A DNA stretch of 64,000 bases from Legionella nagasakiensis (GTDB taxonomy: Bacteria > Pseudomonadota > Gammaproteobacteria > Legionellales > Legionellaceae): contig NZ_CAAAID010000011.1 of assembly GCF_900639915.1 (NCBI RefSeq), forward strand, positions 39,487-103,486, in the 5' to 3' direction. Position numbers and translations under genes: made by a program. This document shows positions 27,838-38,265 of the stretch, in pieces; within the stretch, counting starts at the first letter, position 1; every line of letters starts with the position of its first letter. The notes beneath the pieces are model-generated. The model was not told the DNA's origin. It did not search any database and saw only the letters and a list, made by a program, of their open reading frames with translations.

Positions 27838-30036
27838 CTAAGGAGGACCGACACTTGTCGCACCATGAGTAACGGTTTCATCCATTCTTCCTGCCAAAGA
27901 CAACGCACCGCTGCCTCCGCGGGCGAGAAAACCAAAGCGACTGACAGAGCCTGAAACATAACTTAAATCGGATACAGGTACAGGAGGAGCAGGTTGCAAG
28001 CCATAACGTGCCAAAACAGCCATTTGCTCAGGCGGCAACTCAAGATGGCCTGCTTTAAATTCTTTCAACCTTTGCTTTACCCTATCTGGGTATGTGGGGT
28101 CTTCTGCTAATTGACTGACAACAAAATCACGAATGCTTTCAGGCAAAACAAAAGAAACACCGACGGCTTCTACGGGTATTTCCATTGCCCATAAACAAGC
28201 ACCGATGAGAATATCACGGAAATGGCTGCCATCCGTGCTGGCACTCACATCAATATAAAGTTGCCGGACAAAGGGATCACGAACTTCATTAGCGGCAAGC
28301 CAACGGAGTTCACCGTCAGCCGTAGCCTGAGTACGTAAATTCCCCTCAGCATTAGAGCGTTTTTCATTTTGCAATTCTCTGCGAGCCACCAAGTGCTGGC
28401 TCAGTATGCCAGATTCTTCCTCTGCGAGCCGAGTGTGTCCTCGGACAATGAAAACATCCGTAGCGTGATGGACAAGAGCGGTTAGTTGTTCCTCGGTTAG
28501 TATCTGATCAGGCTCATCAGAATCATATTTTAACAACGCGCTCCATCTCGCATGATGCTCTGTTGCCGCAATAACAATACCAACCTGGGTTTGTTCAAGA
28601 GCTCGAGCCTTGAGTACATCGACATCAAGTTCATCACGTAGCGTCCGAGCTGCATCAAGTTGTGCTTGCAGCTCTTCTATTTCAGCACGAAGAGCCGCAT
28701 AAGATTCGGCCGTTTGGATCAAAGAATCTCGCTCCTGCTCAAGGGCCGTCAATCGTTCGGCCAACTCCTCCAATTGTGTATCAATTTCCTCAAGACGCTC
28801 TTCACCCTCTTCTGCCCCAGCTCGCTCTATATCCAGTTGCTCACGTTGAGCAATTAATGCATGACACTGCTCATGCAAAACGCTAATTTGCTGGGGTAAC
28901 TCGGCTGCATCATCAGGATATTCACCGAGGCTTTCTTCTTTTTCCTCAAGTGTTTCCTCCCAGTTAGGGATTTGACGTACTTCTGCAGGAAGCGCTTGCC
29001 AGACACATTTTTCCAAAAAACGGTCAATACTATCCAGCCACCGCTCATGAAAATACAAGACTACTTGCTTATCATAATCCGTAGCTGCTGCCATAAATTG
29101 CACCATCGGAAAACGGGCACGCCAAGCCTCCAAAATGTTGTCCAGTACCCGGGTAACTTCTGATTCTTCGGCCGGCAGTGCGGTCATAATATATCCAATA
29201 CCCGTTGGTCCACTACCATCAATGGTGGCAATTAAGGCGCGATAATCCTCATCGGTCGCCTGCATACCTTCCAAAGTTTCCGCATCTAATAAACGCCATT
29301 GCCCTCCATTGTTTCTGCAAAAACGCGGATTAGCCGCAATCGATAAAAGAACAGGGTCAAATAGGCTGTTACCAATGGTAAACAAACGTTCCTTTTCAGC
29401 AATGGAAAAAGATAACGAATTAATAATCCTTGCTTCTTCGCATATCCATTGGTAAATAGAAAAGGTTTGTGGTGCATCATAGGGACGCCATTCCTGAACG
29501 ATCAGATCGTGACATACATGGCTGACTAACGCAGCCATATCATTCGCCGGCATTTCGAGTAAAAATTTCATCCAGGCTGGCGGAGATGCTGTAGTTTTAT
29601 TTAAGAAAAACTCCAATCGAGCAAAAATCAGCTTGGTTAATTCAGCTTCAAACCATGTCTTGTGTCCTGCCTCAAGAATGACTTCCATTCGTAAACGTAT
29701 CAGCATCATTTGTTCTTCGTCGGGAGAATCTGCACTGGACAAGATTTGTAACTCCCGTTGAAGTCTTCTATATCTGCTCATTGCTTTCTTATGCTCACCT
29801 GCATAGTTTGCAACGCGAGCCATCATGTTTTGAAGAAATGTGACAAATTGTATATGGGAATCTTGTTTTGGTGCCTCACGCTGCCAACGATTGGCAAATT
29901 GACAGACAATGCGCTTGACCATTTCCCTAGTGATTTGTGCTTCATCAACACCATCATCAGCGGATACAAGCCAAGTTCGCCTCTTAAGACATTCCTGAAC
30001 AGCAGTTTCTATTGCAGCAAGAGTAGGCATATCCAA
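27838..30036 (-). CDS. Long coiled-coil orphan protein
   Basis: 732 residues, no family assignment. No signal peptide or membrane segment. Residues about 375-470 are a strong coiled coil (EEIDTQLEELAERLTALEQE). The N-terminal 370 residues are helical and Trp-containing; the C-terminal 200 residues appear globular and include LYIDVSAST and SISDFV-like stretches. The final 40 residues are Gly/Ser-rich. An acidic, Ala/Glu-rich composition sets it apart from neighbours. Possible effector by style only. Confidence 0.6.
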   Translation of the reverse strand: MDMPTLAAIETAVQECLKRRTWLVSADDGVDEAQITREMVKRIVCQFANRWQREAPKQDSHIQFVTFLQNMMARVANYAGEHKKAMSRYRRLQRELQILSSADSPDEEQMMLIRLRMEVILEAGHKTWFEAELTKLIFARLEFFLNKTTASPPAWMKFLLEMPANDMAALVSHVCHDLIVQEWRPYDAPQTFSIYQWICEEARIINSLSFSIAEKERLFTIGNSLFDPVLLSIAANPRFCRNNGGQWRLLDAETLEGMQATDEDYRALIATIDGSGPTGIGYIMTALPAEESEVTRVLDNILEAWRARFPMVQFMAAATDYDKQVVLYFHERWLDSIDRFLEKCVWQALPAEVRQIPNWEETLEEKEESLGEYPDDAAELPQQISVLHEQCHALIAQREQLDIERAGAEEGEERLEEIDTQLEELAERLTALEQERDSLIQTAESYAALRAEIEELQAQLDAARTLRDELDVDVLKARALEQTQVGIVIAATEHHARWSALLKYDSDEPDQILTEEQLTALVHHATDVFIVRGHTRLAEEESGILSQHLVARRELQNEKRSNAEGNLRTQATADGELRWLAANEVRDPFVRQLYIDVSASTDGSHFRDILIGACLWAMEIPVEAVGVSFVLPESIRDFVVSQLAEDPTYPDRVKQRLKEFKAGHLELPPEQMAVLARYGLQPAPPVPVSDLSYVSGSVSRFGFLARGGSGALSLAGRMDETVTHGATSVGPP

Positions 30037-30246
30037 TCCTCCTCAATCATCTTTGCCGTACTATTTATTCACATTTTTCAGGTTGATACTTTTATGTAAT
30101 CTTTATCCATTAAGTGATTTATATATATTCCACCATGCTTATTAATTGTCAATATTAAATAGAAATTTATCGACTTAAAGGTGCCCTTCGGTAAGGAAAA
30201 AAGAAAGTTGCTTATCGAAATAACATCGTCTCAGACAATAGTGACG

Positions 30247-31470
30247 TCATTTTTCATGCCGTTTTGCAACAGACTCTCCCAGACAAAGTCCGCTAAACAC
30301 AATAAATAAATAACCAACTGCAGAGTAAAGTAACAGTGAATCCGATAAATTACCCACCATAAAAGCGGAGAATAAACCAAGCATGACCGGTTTCATCTCT
30401 TGCAAACGAAAAGCGGCGAATAGGAGAGTTGCAAAAAAGTAAAACAAAGCAGCAATGCCCAATAGACCAAATTCGGCGGCCATCAACCAATATTGGCTAT
30501 GAGGATCGAGTAAATTTTTATTCGACCAGGATGGAACAGGATCATCTTGCTTAAAGCCATGAGAAAAACCACCTGTGCCTTGGCCAATGAAAGGACTAGA
30601 TAAAAATAATGATTCCGCATATTGGTGAAATCGCAAACGATAACCTACTGAAGAATCTTTATTTCCTTGCTGATATTGGCGCAAATCCTCCAGGATACTA
30701 TGAGCTCCTTGTTGCATAACGTTGCTTTGGTTGACAAACATCGCAAATAAAACGCAAAACCCTATTACACCACCAACCAAATATTTGACCGGTAAATAGT
30801 GCATCAATAAGCCAAGCATCAAGACAAAATAAATCACATAGCTCATGCGCCCGGTATTAACAAATAATACATCGTAACTAAACAGTAAAGTCAGCAACAA
30901 AAACAAAACGCGCCTGCGTCCTTGCCCGCGCCCCACTAACCAGCCAGCCAAATAAGCAGCAAACGCCATCATGAACCCAGTTACAATATGATTATGAAAC
31001 ACATGGCCAGGATCGTCAGAATGAAAATTTAAATAGCCTTTACCTTTAAGCACCGATAAAACACAGGTAAGCAACATTGCCGCTAAGTATGCGTATATGC
31101 CCATCATACGAATTCTTCGATTGCAAAAACCAACGGCAAAAATGGGTAAATAAAGTAATTTGCTGTATTTTTCCATCAACACAAAACGTGTGTGATAATC
31201 AGCAGCACTCCAGAGACAGGCAGCTAATGCAACGAGAAATAATAGGATGACCGCCTTACACCAAGATTGAGAAAAAACGAAAGCAAAATCTCGTGTATGG
31301 GTAGAAGTCACCAAAACACCAAGCACAGATAACACTAAAAAAATACTTTTGAAGGTAGGGCTCAGTGGAATAGCAAAAAGCATGGCCACTAAAAAAAATG
31401 ACATCCAGCCCTTCTCCTGCCATCTACTTACAGAAAGTGCTAACATGACCGACTCCATTTGCGTTGCCAC
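30247..31470 (-). CDS. O-antigen ligase/polymerase family protein
   Basis: 407 residues with about ten to twelve membrane segments. The large periplasmic loop holds SPFIGQGTGGFSHGF and DPHSQYWLMAAEFGLLGI, the Wzy_C motif with the His shared by WaaL ligases. It therefore joins O-antigen to lipid A-core or polymerises surface glycan in the inner membrane. It lies divergent from a heptosyltransferase gene, a consistent LPS context. Confidence 0.85.
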   Translation of the reverse strand: MATQMESVMLALSVSRWQEKGWMSFFLVAMLFAIPLSPTFKSIFLVLSVLGVLVTSTHTRDFAFVFSQSWCKAVILLFLVALAACLWSAADYHTRFVLMEKYSKLLYLPIFAVGFCNRRIRMMGIYAYLAAMLLTCVLSVLKGKGYLNFHSDDPGHVFHNHIVTGFMMAFAAYLAGWLVGRGQGRRRVLFLLLTLLFSYDVLFVNTGRMSYVIYFVLMLGLLMHYLPVKYLVGGVIGFCVLFAMFVNQSNVMQQGAHSILEDLRQYQQGNKDSSVGYRLRFHQYAESLFLSSPFIGQGTGGFSHGFKQDDPVPSWSNKNLLDPHSQYWLMAAEFGLLGIAALFYFFATLLFAAFRLQEMKPVMLGLFSAFMVGNLSDSLLLYSAVGYLFIVFSGLCLGESVAKRHEK

Positions 31471-31639
31471 ACACGATTGACGTCTTTCGATGAATTTTAT
31501 CGCTTTCGCAATTTGTTGAAAATTTTGTCACTTGATGATAACCAGCTTTTTTGAAAAAATAAAGCCAAACACCAACCTGCACCGCACGATTTGGCGTAAA
31601 ACATGATAAACTGGGTTATGTTACCAAAAATCAGGAATT

Positions 31640-32575
31640 TTGGATAAATCTAAAGTGATTCATTCTCATTTAAAGCTCATGGTACGTTTACCCAACTGGG
31701 TGGGTGATGTGATCATGGCTTTCCCCGCTTTGCAAGCGATGAAACAAGGCGGTATCGAATTACAATTATTGGGCAAACCGTGGATAAATGATTTATTTGC
31801 AGCCACAGACATGCCTCTCATTGCCTTGGAAAAAAAATTTTGGCAAACCACAAAAAAAATCGCGAAGACAGCCGATTTTGACAAACTCCTTCTATTAACA
31901 AACAGTTTTTCCAGTGCTCTGATGGGGCGTTTGGCTGGTAAAGCACAGATAGGTTATAAAACCGATGGTCGTCGATGGTTATTAACAGCGGGTCTTGTCA
32001 AACCCCACATGCAGCATGAGGTAGAATATTTCTGGAATCTTACGCGATTTGCGAGTGAATGTTGGTTTCCGCAAATGTCCTGGCCAGAACAAATTCCAAG
32101 TAAAATTATTTTACCACGTAGTCAAGCCTCCCAAACCGCTGCTGAACAAGCGTTACAGCGTACTAACATCACCAAGCCATTTTGGGTGTTATGTCCTTTT
32201 GCCCATGGTACGGGCAAAGAGGGCAAATCGAAAATATGGCCACACTGGCACGAATTGGCCCAACATTTAGGAAAGCGTCCACTGGTGGTTTGTCCTGGAA
32301 AAAACGAAGAGCCCTTATGTGCTCATTTACCTTCTGAAATTACTGTTTTATCAGGATTAAATTTAAGTGAATACGCGGGGATTCTTGCCCTTGCTGAACA
32401 AGTGCTGGCCAACGACAGCGGACCAATGCATCTCGCTGCTGCGGTAGGCGCTAAGACATTAGGCATTTTTGGGGTCAGCGACCCACAGCGTGTACGTCCA
32501 TGGGGTGCTGAGTTTATTGGCAGCGATGCGGGTTGGCCCAGTTTAACACAAGTCTTAGACTATTTGGCACAGTAA
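31640..32575 (+). CDS. waaF: ADP-heptose:LPS heptosyltransferase II
   Basis: 311 residues, GT9 family. LPNWVGDVIMAFPALQAM is the N-terminal signature, IGYKTDGRRWLLT the middle, and VLANDSGPMHLAAAVGAKTL with FGVSDPQRVRPWG the ADP-heptose site. It adds the second heptose to the LPS inner core in the cytosol. The start is a TTG with AGGA only 3 nt before it; GTG 31655 or ATG 31679 would still keep the first strand nearly whole, so the start is uncertain. It is divergent from the O-antigen ligase. Confidence 0.88.
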   Translation: MDKSKVIHSHLKLMVRLPNWVGDVIMAFPALQAMKQGGIELQLLGKPWINDLFAATDMPLIALEKKFWQTTKKIAKTADFDKLLLLTNSFSSALMGRLAGKAQIGYKTDGRRWLLTAGLVKPHMQHEVEYFWNLTRFASECWFPQMSWPEQIPSKIILPRSQASQTAAEQALQRTNITKPFWVLCPFAHGTGKEGKSKIWPHWHELAQHLGKRPLVVCPGKNEEPLCAHLPSEITVLSGLNLSEYAGILALAEQVLANDSGPMHLAAAVGAKTLGIFGVSDPQRVRPWGAEFIGSDAGWPSLTQVLDYLAQ

Positions 32576-32613
32576 TTAGACACATCTCCTTATTAAGGAA
32601 AACAAATTAAAAC

Positions 32614-33804
32614 ATGAATTTATTGAATCCGCATTATAAACCACTGTATTTTTCTATCAGCATGCGATTCTTGGCACAAACATCTCAGTATTTTTATTAT
32701 GTCCTGATGCCGATTCTCGTCGTTAGTTTGAGCGCACAACCGCAATTAATTAAATTGACAGTAGCCGTTTTCTTTTTTGGTTTATCGGTTTCTTTATTTT
32801 TCTCAGGGCCCCTAATTGATACAGTAGGCACTTTAAAAAGTTTCTGGCTGGGATTGCTTGTTTTTTTAATTGGTACTGTTATTTGTGTGTTTTCAGAAAA
32901 CGTTTACATAATGATGACTGGTCGATTTGTGCAAGCCTTGGCGGTAGGGATTTTGCAGATTCTCTCGAAAAGTATGCTTGCCTCCAGTTCTGAACGCACG
33001 ACTTTATTTGTCATTTATCGCATTTTGGTTAGTTTCTCTCCTCCCACAGCAATGCTAGCTACGAGTTTAATTTTGTATTTTTTTTCATGGCAAGCCAGTT
33101 TTATTTTTTTACTTATTTTATCTTTATGCATTCTAGGAATTGGTGTATATGGTGTAGGTGAAGACACTGCAAAACTGCGGCCGAAAACCCATTTAAAAAC
33201 ACATCTAAAAACGTACTTGACATTATTCAAAGAACCAGGGTTTATACCCATTATTTTAAGCTATAGTGTCGTGAGTGCTATCTCTGCGCCGTTTTATGTT
33301 ACCGTTACCTACACCTTAGTGCACGTTTTACATTATCAACCGCATGTGATTGGTTTAATTAGTACTATCTTCACTGTAATTGGCATCGCTGGGACATCCA
33401 TCAGCTTACGGGTAGAGAAAACAAGGTTTAAACAGGATGTCATGCGTATTGGCTTTGGACTATCTTTTTTGGGTTGCTTTTTGCTACTCCTTTGTGCCGC
33501 TCTTTTTCCGCCATCCATTTTAGCTTTTGTACTTCCTCTTATGTGGTATATATTTGGCTCTAACTTTTTTTACGCTAAATTTAATACTTACATCATAGAG
33601 CAATTTGAGCATATCAGTAAAAACATTGCCTTATCTTCGATGGCAATTGGCATTGCTTTCATGAGCTCATTAGCAACGTTCATTAGCTCCTTTCATGGGC
33701 ATGAAACCCTCACGAAAACAGCATCTTTAATGTTCAGTATGGTAGTTTTATCCATAGGATTTTATGGCTATGCAGTGTCCAGAATGAGAAAAAATAAGAA
33801 ATGA
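32614..33804 (+). CDS. MFS transporter
   Basis: 396 residues with about twelve hydrophobic segments. After helix 2 comes FSGPLIDTVGTLKSFWLGLL, corresponding to the MFS motif A loop, and a long central loop (residues about 185-205, Lys/Thr-rich) divides two six-helix halves. It resembles the Bcr/CflA drug-efflux branch. Substrate unknown. It starts 38 bp after waaF on the same strand. Confidence 0.85.
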   Translation: MNLLNPHYKPLYFSISMRFLAQTSQYFYYVLMPILVVSLSAQPQLIKLTVAVFFFGLSVSLFFSGPLIDTVGTLKSFWLGLLVFLIGTVICVFSENVYIMMTGRFVQALAVGILQILSKSMLASSSERTTLFVIYRILVSFSPPTAMLATSLILYFFSWQASFIFLLILSLCILGIGVYGVGEDTAKLRPKTHLKTHLKTYLTLFKEPGFIPIILSYSVVSAISAPFYVTVTYTLVHVLHYQPHVIGLISTIFTVIGIAGTSISLRVEKTRFKQDVMRIGFGLSFLGCFLLLLCAALFPPSILAFVLPLMWYIFGSNFFYAKFNTYIIEQFEHISKNIALSSMAIGIAFMSSLATFISSFHGHETLTKTASLMFSMVVLSIGFYGYAVSRMRKNKK

Positions 33805-33840
33805 GCACCAAGCACAATTCCATTTTATTGTTTATCAACG

Positions 33841-35184
33841 TTAAGGCTCTAATTTTTTAAATTCTCGAAAACCTCCACATTCTTGATAACCTAACTGTCT
33901 ATATAAAGAGTAACCTTCGCCAGATGCTTGTAAAACGGCAATATGATATCCGAGATCTTTGGCGCATTTTAATCGATATTGTTGCATGGCTGTCCCATAG
34001 CCTTTCTTGCGTTCTTCCGGAGCTGTTGACAGCCAATGCAGCCCAGCCACTTGCGCAAAATAGCAAGATAAACCGCATACCACCGGCTTTCCATTCACGT
34101 ATCCAACATAATATTCAATGGGATCGCTCTCAGTCAAAATCGCTGCCACCCATGAAAAATATGTCTTAAATTCATCCTTGTCATTAGCCAGCACCAGAGC
34201 AAAATCTTGCAACGCTTTTTCATCCGTTGCACGAATAATATTCAGCTTAGGAATAGAACCAGTTTGGCCGTCCCACGCATCTAAGTCAAAATACATGGCG
34301 CAATTGTTTTCCGTATTTTCATACCCTTTGCTCTCTAAATATTTCGGCAAATTCTCCGGTTTATCGCCAGGACTAACCCACCAGGAGAATGGACGATTTT
34401 TATGAGTGAAATAATCAGTTACTTCTGAAATTTTTTTATCTGCTTCTTCTGCAGAAAAATCAGCATCAATGACATAATTAAACGTATCATCGGTTAATCC
34501 TGAGTTAACAATCGTATACCCAGGTACCCTTATAAGCTCAACTTGCGTTAAATACTGAGCAAAATGAGTCATATAAACATTCAGATTTGCTGCCATTGCT
34601 TTAATTATTTTTTCCTTTGTCCAATCTTTAGCGAGTGAGCCAGTATTTGGTGAAAGATAATCTCTTTTTTTTCCTTCCCATCGCTTTGCCTTAGCATCAA
34701 TTTCCTGAACCAATGCATCTTTGCCAGCAACATACGAGCGAATATCATCACATTGTTTTGCAAGCTTAAATTTAAGCTGGGCATAAGAATGGGCTACCTC
34801 TGGGTGATAAATAACATAATCTCTGAAATTTACATGACGTTCAATTTGCGGGCTTCCCCGTTCATGCAAATGCAAATGAAATGCGATGACTTTATCTTGC
34901 CTTTTTGTAAAAAAGCTCTTATGAGGAATAATTTGCCGCCTGACCGGTTCATAATTTAATTCAATTAACTGTTCGGCTATTAAGTTAATTTCATCCAAAT
35001 TCTCTATGGATAACATTATATCGATGACAGGCTTGGCAGGCATATGAGGAATGCTGGTGCTGCCAATATGATAGATTTCTTTAAGAAACCAGCCTAACCT
35101 ATTTTGAATACACAAAGCTTCTTGCCTGAATAAACCAGGCCATTGATGATCATAAGAAACCACGCATATTTTGGGTAATTGCAT
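33841..35184 (-). CDS. GrpB (UPF0157)-GNAT acetyltransferase fusion
   Basis: 447 residues. Residues 1-165 are a GrpB/UPF0157 nucleotidyltransferase-like domain, with EIYHIGSTSIPHMPAKPVID as the glycine-serine motif. After a linker, residues about 195-447 form a GNAT fold. EERKKGYGTAMQQYRLKCA is the acetyl-CoA pyrophosphate loop and EGYSLYRQLGYQECGGF the late motif. Standalone GrpB proteins are about 170 residues, so this is a genuine fusion. Substrates of both parts are unknown. Confidence 0.88.
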   Translation of the reverse strand: MQLPKICVVSYDHQWPGLFRQEALCIQNRLGWFLKEIYHIGSTSIPHMPAKPVIDIMLSIENLDEINLIAEQLIELNYEPVRRQIIPHKSFFTKRQDKVIAFHLHLHERGSPQIERHVNFRDYVIYHPEVAHSYAQLKFKLAKQCDDIRSYVAGKDALVQEIDAKAKRWEGKKRDYLSPNTGSLAKDWTKEKIIKAMAANLNVYMTHFAQYLTQVELIRVPGYTIVNSGLTDDTFNYVIDADFSAEEADKKISEVTDYFTHKNRPFSWWVSPGDKPENLPKYLESKGYENTENNCAMYFDLDAWDGQTGSIPKLNIIRATDEKALQDFALVLANDKDEFKTYFSWVAAILTESDPIEYYVGYVNGKPVVCGLSCYFAQVAGLHWLSTAPEERKKGYGTAMQQYRLKCAKDLGYHIAVLQASGEGYSLYRQLGYQECGGFREFKKLEP

Positions 35185-35350
35185 TGAATCAATCCACTAT
35201 TAAATATTTCAGTATATTAGGATCACAAATGATGATCCTGATTTGTATTTGCCATCAAGACTTACAGGCATATATAGCTCATTAATTATGAGCGATGTTT
35301 CTGCTAAAATTTACATAGAACTATTAAAAAAATTTATTCCAAAGGTCATT

Positions 35351-36196
35351 ATGAAATTATTACGCTATGGCGCATCAGGTCAAGAGAAAGCCGGGTTGCT
35401 TGATGATCAAGGAAATATTCGTGATCTCTCCGAATTATTGGGTGATATTGATACGTCATCATTAGCCTTTATTAAAGAAAGGCTCATTTTAACTAACATC
35501 CATACGTTGCCACTCGTGGCTAAGGATGTTCCCATTGCCGCACCGATTAAACAACCCGGTAAAATCATGTGTATTGGTTATAATTCGTTATTGCATACAC
35601 AACAGATGGGAGCCTCCCCACTTCCGGAATCAGAAATGATGGTGTTTTTAAAACCTTCTTGCGCTATTTCAGGCCCCTATGATCCTATTTTATATACTCG
35701 TCATACCAAAAAACTGGATTGGGAAGCCGAATTAGGTGTGGTTATTGGTAAAAAAGGCAAATACCTTGAAACAGATCAAGCAGAAGAGCACATCTTTGGT
35801 TTTCTTTGTGTTAATGACCTTTCTGATCGTTATTGGCAATTTGAAACTGCCGATAAACAATACACCAAAGGCAAAGGAATGGATGGATTTGCATCCATCG
35901 GACCTTATCTGGTTTCTCTGGACGAAGTCCCTGACTCAACGAATTTAAACGTAAAACTTTGGGTCAATGGAGAAGTCCGCCAAGATTTTAATACCAAAGA
36001 TTACATCAATAATGCCGCATCGGTGGTGAGTTATTTAAGTCAATTTTTTACTTTATTTCCCGGGGATATCATCGCCATGGGTTCCGCTCCAGGCAATGCC
36101 AAATTCTGGGGAGAACAATATCTTAAAATTGGCGATAAAGTGACGTTAGAAATAGAAGGACTGGGAAAACAAGAAAAACACGTTATAAAAGAATAA
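35351..36196 (+). CDS. Fumarylacetoacetate hydrolase family protein
   Basis: 281 residues from ATG 35351, where AAAGG lies 5 nt upstream and the protein starts MKLLRYGASGQEKAGLLDDQ as family members do; a longer frame lacks such support. EMMVFLKPSCAISGP and LDWEAELGVVIGKKGKYL carry the metal ligands of the FAH fold, followed by FGFLCVNDLSDR. It probably acts on a 2-keto or acylpyruvate substrate as a hydrolase, hydratase or isomerase; which is not visible. Confidence 0.88.
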   Translation: MKLLRYGASGQEKAGLLDDQGNIRDLSELLGDIDTSSLAFIKERLILTNIHTLPLVAKDVPIAAPIKQPGKIMCIGYNSLLHTQQMGASPLPESEMMVFLKPSCAISGPYDPILYTRHTKKLDWEAELGVVIGKKGKYLETDQAEEHIFGFLCVNDLSDRYWQFETADKQYTKGKGMDGFASIGPYLVSLDEVPDSTNLNVKLWVNGEVRQDFNTKDYINNAASVVSYLSQFFTLFPGDIIAMGSAPGNAKFWGEQYLKIGDKVTLEIEGLGKQEKHVIKE

Positions 36197-36338
36197 CACA
36201 TGCTTTCAATAACTTATGTCGATCACATATACAGCTTGGGAACTATCGAGTATAGTTAACTGAAGTACTTTAGTTTATAACCATCGAACTTACATTTCCA
36301 GGCGTTTTCTTCCTCCAGGGTCTATTTTCTGGCCTATA

Positions 36339-37354
36339 ATAACCTCAACTCGACATAAGCAATCCCAAATTTTGCTCAAGGGAATGAATTTTGAGAGAAG
36401 GCTTTTTCGGCTTGAGCCTATAATCGGCTAACCCTGATAAGAGGTTAATAACAAAATTATCAGGCTTACGATGCCTCGTGTGTTCAATTTAGCAAATTGA
36501 TTTTAATTGGTCAATAACTGTTTCGATAATGCTGCGCTGTCCGAGGAAATATTTTTCAAAAGGAGAGAACATTTTGGTTTTCATATTTCTGCGCACTTTT
36601 GTGATACGCTTAATTCCTTCCTGGAAAAGACTTTCCTCTTTTTTCTTTGAGAGATAGCCCTTATCCCCAGCGGCAAGACCATTGAGGTTTTTGAAAAGTT
36701 GCTCTAGTGGATAACGAGCATCAACATTACCTTTTGTTACGCAAAATGCAATTAACTCACCAAGATGATTAATCACAAGATGGAGTTTAAACCCCAAAAA
36801 CCATCCCATTGAAGATTTACCACGTTCCGCTATACCGGCAAATGTTTTATGGCGATGAATGCGCTTGTTATGACATACTTTCAGAGTGGTTGAATCAACA
36901 TAATACAGCCCTGTCTTCTTTCCCATATGGGACAGCAAGTAGGCTGATAAAGGTGTAACTACAGATGACATGACTTCTACGAATCGATTATAACTGACAA
37001 GTTTCGGAAAATACGATTTCATATCAACTTCTACGCATTCACGATAATAGTCTTTAAAGGTTCGATAATGGCTGAGGTGAAATAAAATCATGACCGTCAT
37101 GATTTCACTGGCTGACGGCCTACAAGGGCGTTGTCTTTTGCGATTCGGTGATGGACGTAAATAAGGAGACATTTCTTTAAACCATGCCTTGCAAAAATCA
37201 TCAATATCACAGAATATTTCTACCATCGGTGCTAACATCTTGTTTCCTTACATAATTCAGGCGTGAATTTTAAAAAAACAAAATGTATATGGCACCGATA
37301 TCCTTTTCAATAATTCAATGAGATAACCTTATTCCTATACCGAGCTGAGGTTAT
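36339..37354 (-). mobile_element. IS982-type insertion sequence
   Basis: About 1016 bp, the normal size of IS982 elements. The left end reads ATAACCTCAACTCGACATA (36339-36357). The right end (37336-37354), on the other strand, reads ATAACCTCAGCTCGGTATA, an imperfect 19-bp terminal inverted repeat with three or four mismatches. The ends enclose one transposase gene. No clear target duplication was found, so the exact outer bases are uncertain. Confidence 0.7.
36345..37238 (-). pseudogene. IS982-family transposase with an in-frame stop
   Basis: Reading leftward from ATG 37238 gives 249 residues with YYVDSTTLKVCHNKRIHRHK, FLGFKLHLVIN and AAGDKGYLSKK, the catalytic region of IS982 transposases. 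A TAA (36489-36491) then interrupts after LKSIC. The same frame continues immediately with IEHTRHRKPDNFVINLLSGL and ends KIHSLEQNLGLLMSS at TGA 36345. That is the expected C-terminus, giving 297 codons in all. One C-to-T change (CAA to TAA) explains it. The product is probably inactive. Confidence 0.85.
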
Positions 37355-37368
37355 GATCAACTATTTAT

Positions 37369-37962
37369 TTAAAAAATTGGACCGTTTTTATTTTCATTAG
37401 ATTCATCCAGAGACTCTTCTAAGCGAGCAGTAACATCTGAGTAAATTTTTGGATTGAACTGACATAAACGTAAAAAGATAGTTTGAGAAAATTTTTCCTT
37501 TGCCTGTTTGTGCATCTCTCCCTGTGGAATAGTACATATATCTTCAAGTAGCCGCCAAAACTCAGTATAGTCCAACCCCTTGGAGTAACCTTCAGATAAA
37601 TTGCTGATGTATTCATCTACTCTTTGGGCATAGTCGCGAATCCTCTGGAACAATGCTATATGCTTTCTCATGATATCGGTATCGATTGGTTTTAATAGTG
37701 GATATGGCAGAACTAGAAGTTTACAAAGTTCGTTATAAAATACAGCCAAACCCAATGTATTTTTATCACTATTAAACGATAGAATCGCAGAGCGAATTTC
37801 ACGTAATTCATTGATAAAATTTGGAGGAAATTCTGGCTGAGATGTGATTTGCCTTAGCCAGGGAGGGAGTTGTTTCCATTGAGCAGTTTGCTCACAAATT
37901 ACTAGCTTCTCTTTTAATTGGCTTTTAATTTCTGTAAATTGCCTTTCACTAATAACTGGCAT
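37369..37962 (-). CDS. Orphan protein beside the insertion sequence
   Basis: 197 residues, mainly helical, no signal peptide and no motif I recognise (starts MPVISERQFTEIKSQLKEKL). Its stop lies 15 bp from the right end of the IS982 element, so the insertion may have altered its end. The reading frame is otherwise uninterrupted. A frameshifted small gene lies 65 bp upstream on the same strand and may belong to the same transcript. Confidence 0.55.
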   Translation of the reverse strand: MPVISERQFTEIKSQLKEKLVICEQTAQWKQLPPWLRQITSQPEFPPNFINELREIRSAILSFNSDKNTLGLAVFYNELCKLLVLPYPLLKPIDTDIMRKHIALFQRIRDYAQRVDEYISNLSEGYSKGLDYTEFWRLLEDICTIPQGEMHKQAKEKFSQTIFLRLCQFNPKIYSDVTARLEESLDESNENKNGPIF

Positions 37963-38027
37963 ATCTTTCTCTTATTAAAATATCAAGATACTCATCTAGG
38001 AAATTTGGGTAACATCCACTTTGTTGC

Positions 38028-38265
38028 TTACGGTTTCATCATGGTATCTGCTTCGATTGCTTTCTCTGCTGCAGTTGTAGCAGCAACACCAGTCACATAG
38101 GATGCTTGCAGATAATCAAGTTTAGGGACCAATTTACCAAAAAAAACTCCACTTATTATACTCAAGCTCAGCACTAATTTTAGCTTGGTTAGCAATACGT
38201 TGATCCTGACTCGTATCAGTAGCAGGGGCGCCAGCCTTTCTACGAATTTGTTCTTTTGAGAGCAT
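38028..38265 (-). pseudogene. Small orphan gene broken by an A8 homopolymer
   Basis: The leftward frame from ATG 38265 (GGAG 7 nt before it) reads MLSKEQIRRKAGAPATDTSQ and stops after 43 residues at 38134, directly behind a run of eight A on the forward strand. Removing one base of the run joins it to a second frame reading LVPKLDYLQASYVTGVAATT and ending ADTMMKP at 38028, giving about 79 residues. This is a one-base frameshift, or a site of slippage or sequencing error. Function unknown. Confidence 0.6.

Noticed and set aside
30037-30246. A regulatory RNA between the coiled-coil and O-antigen ligase genes
   Set aside because: AT-rich spacer with no stable hairpin or recognised promoter pair visible by eye.
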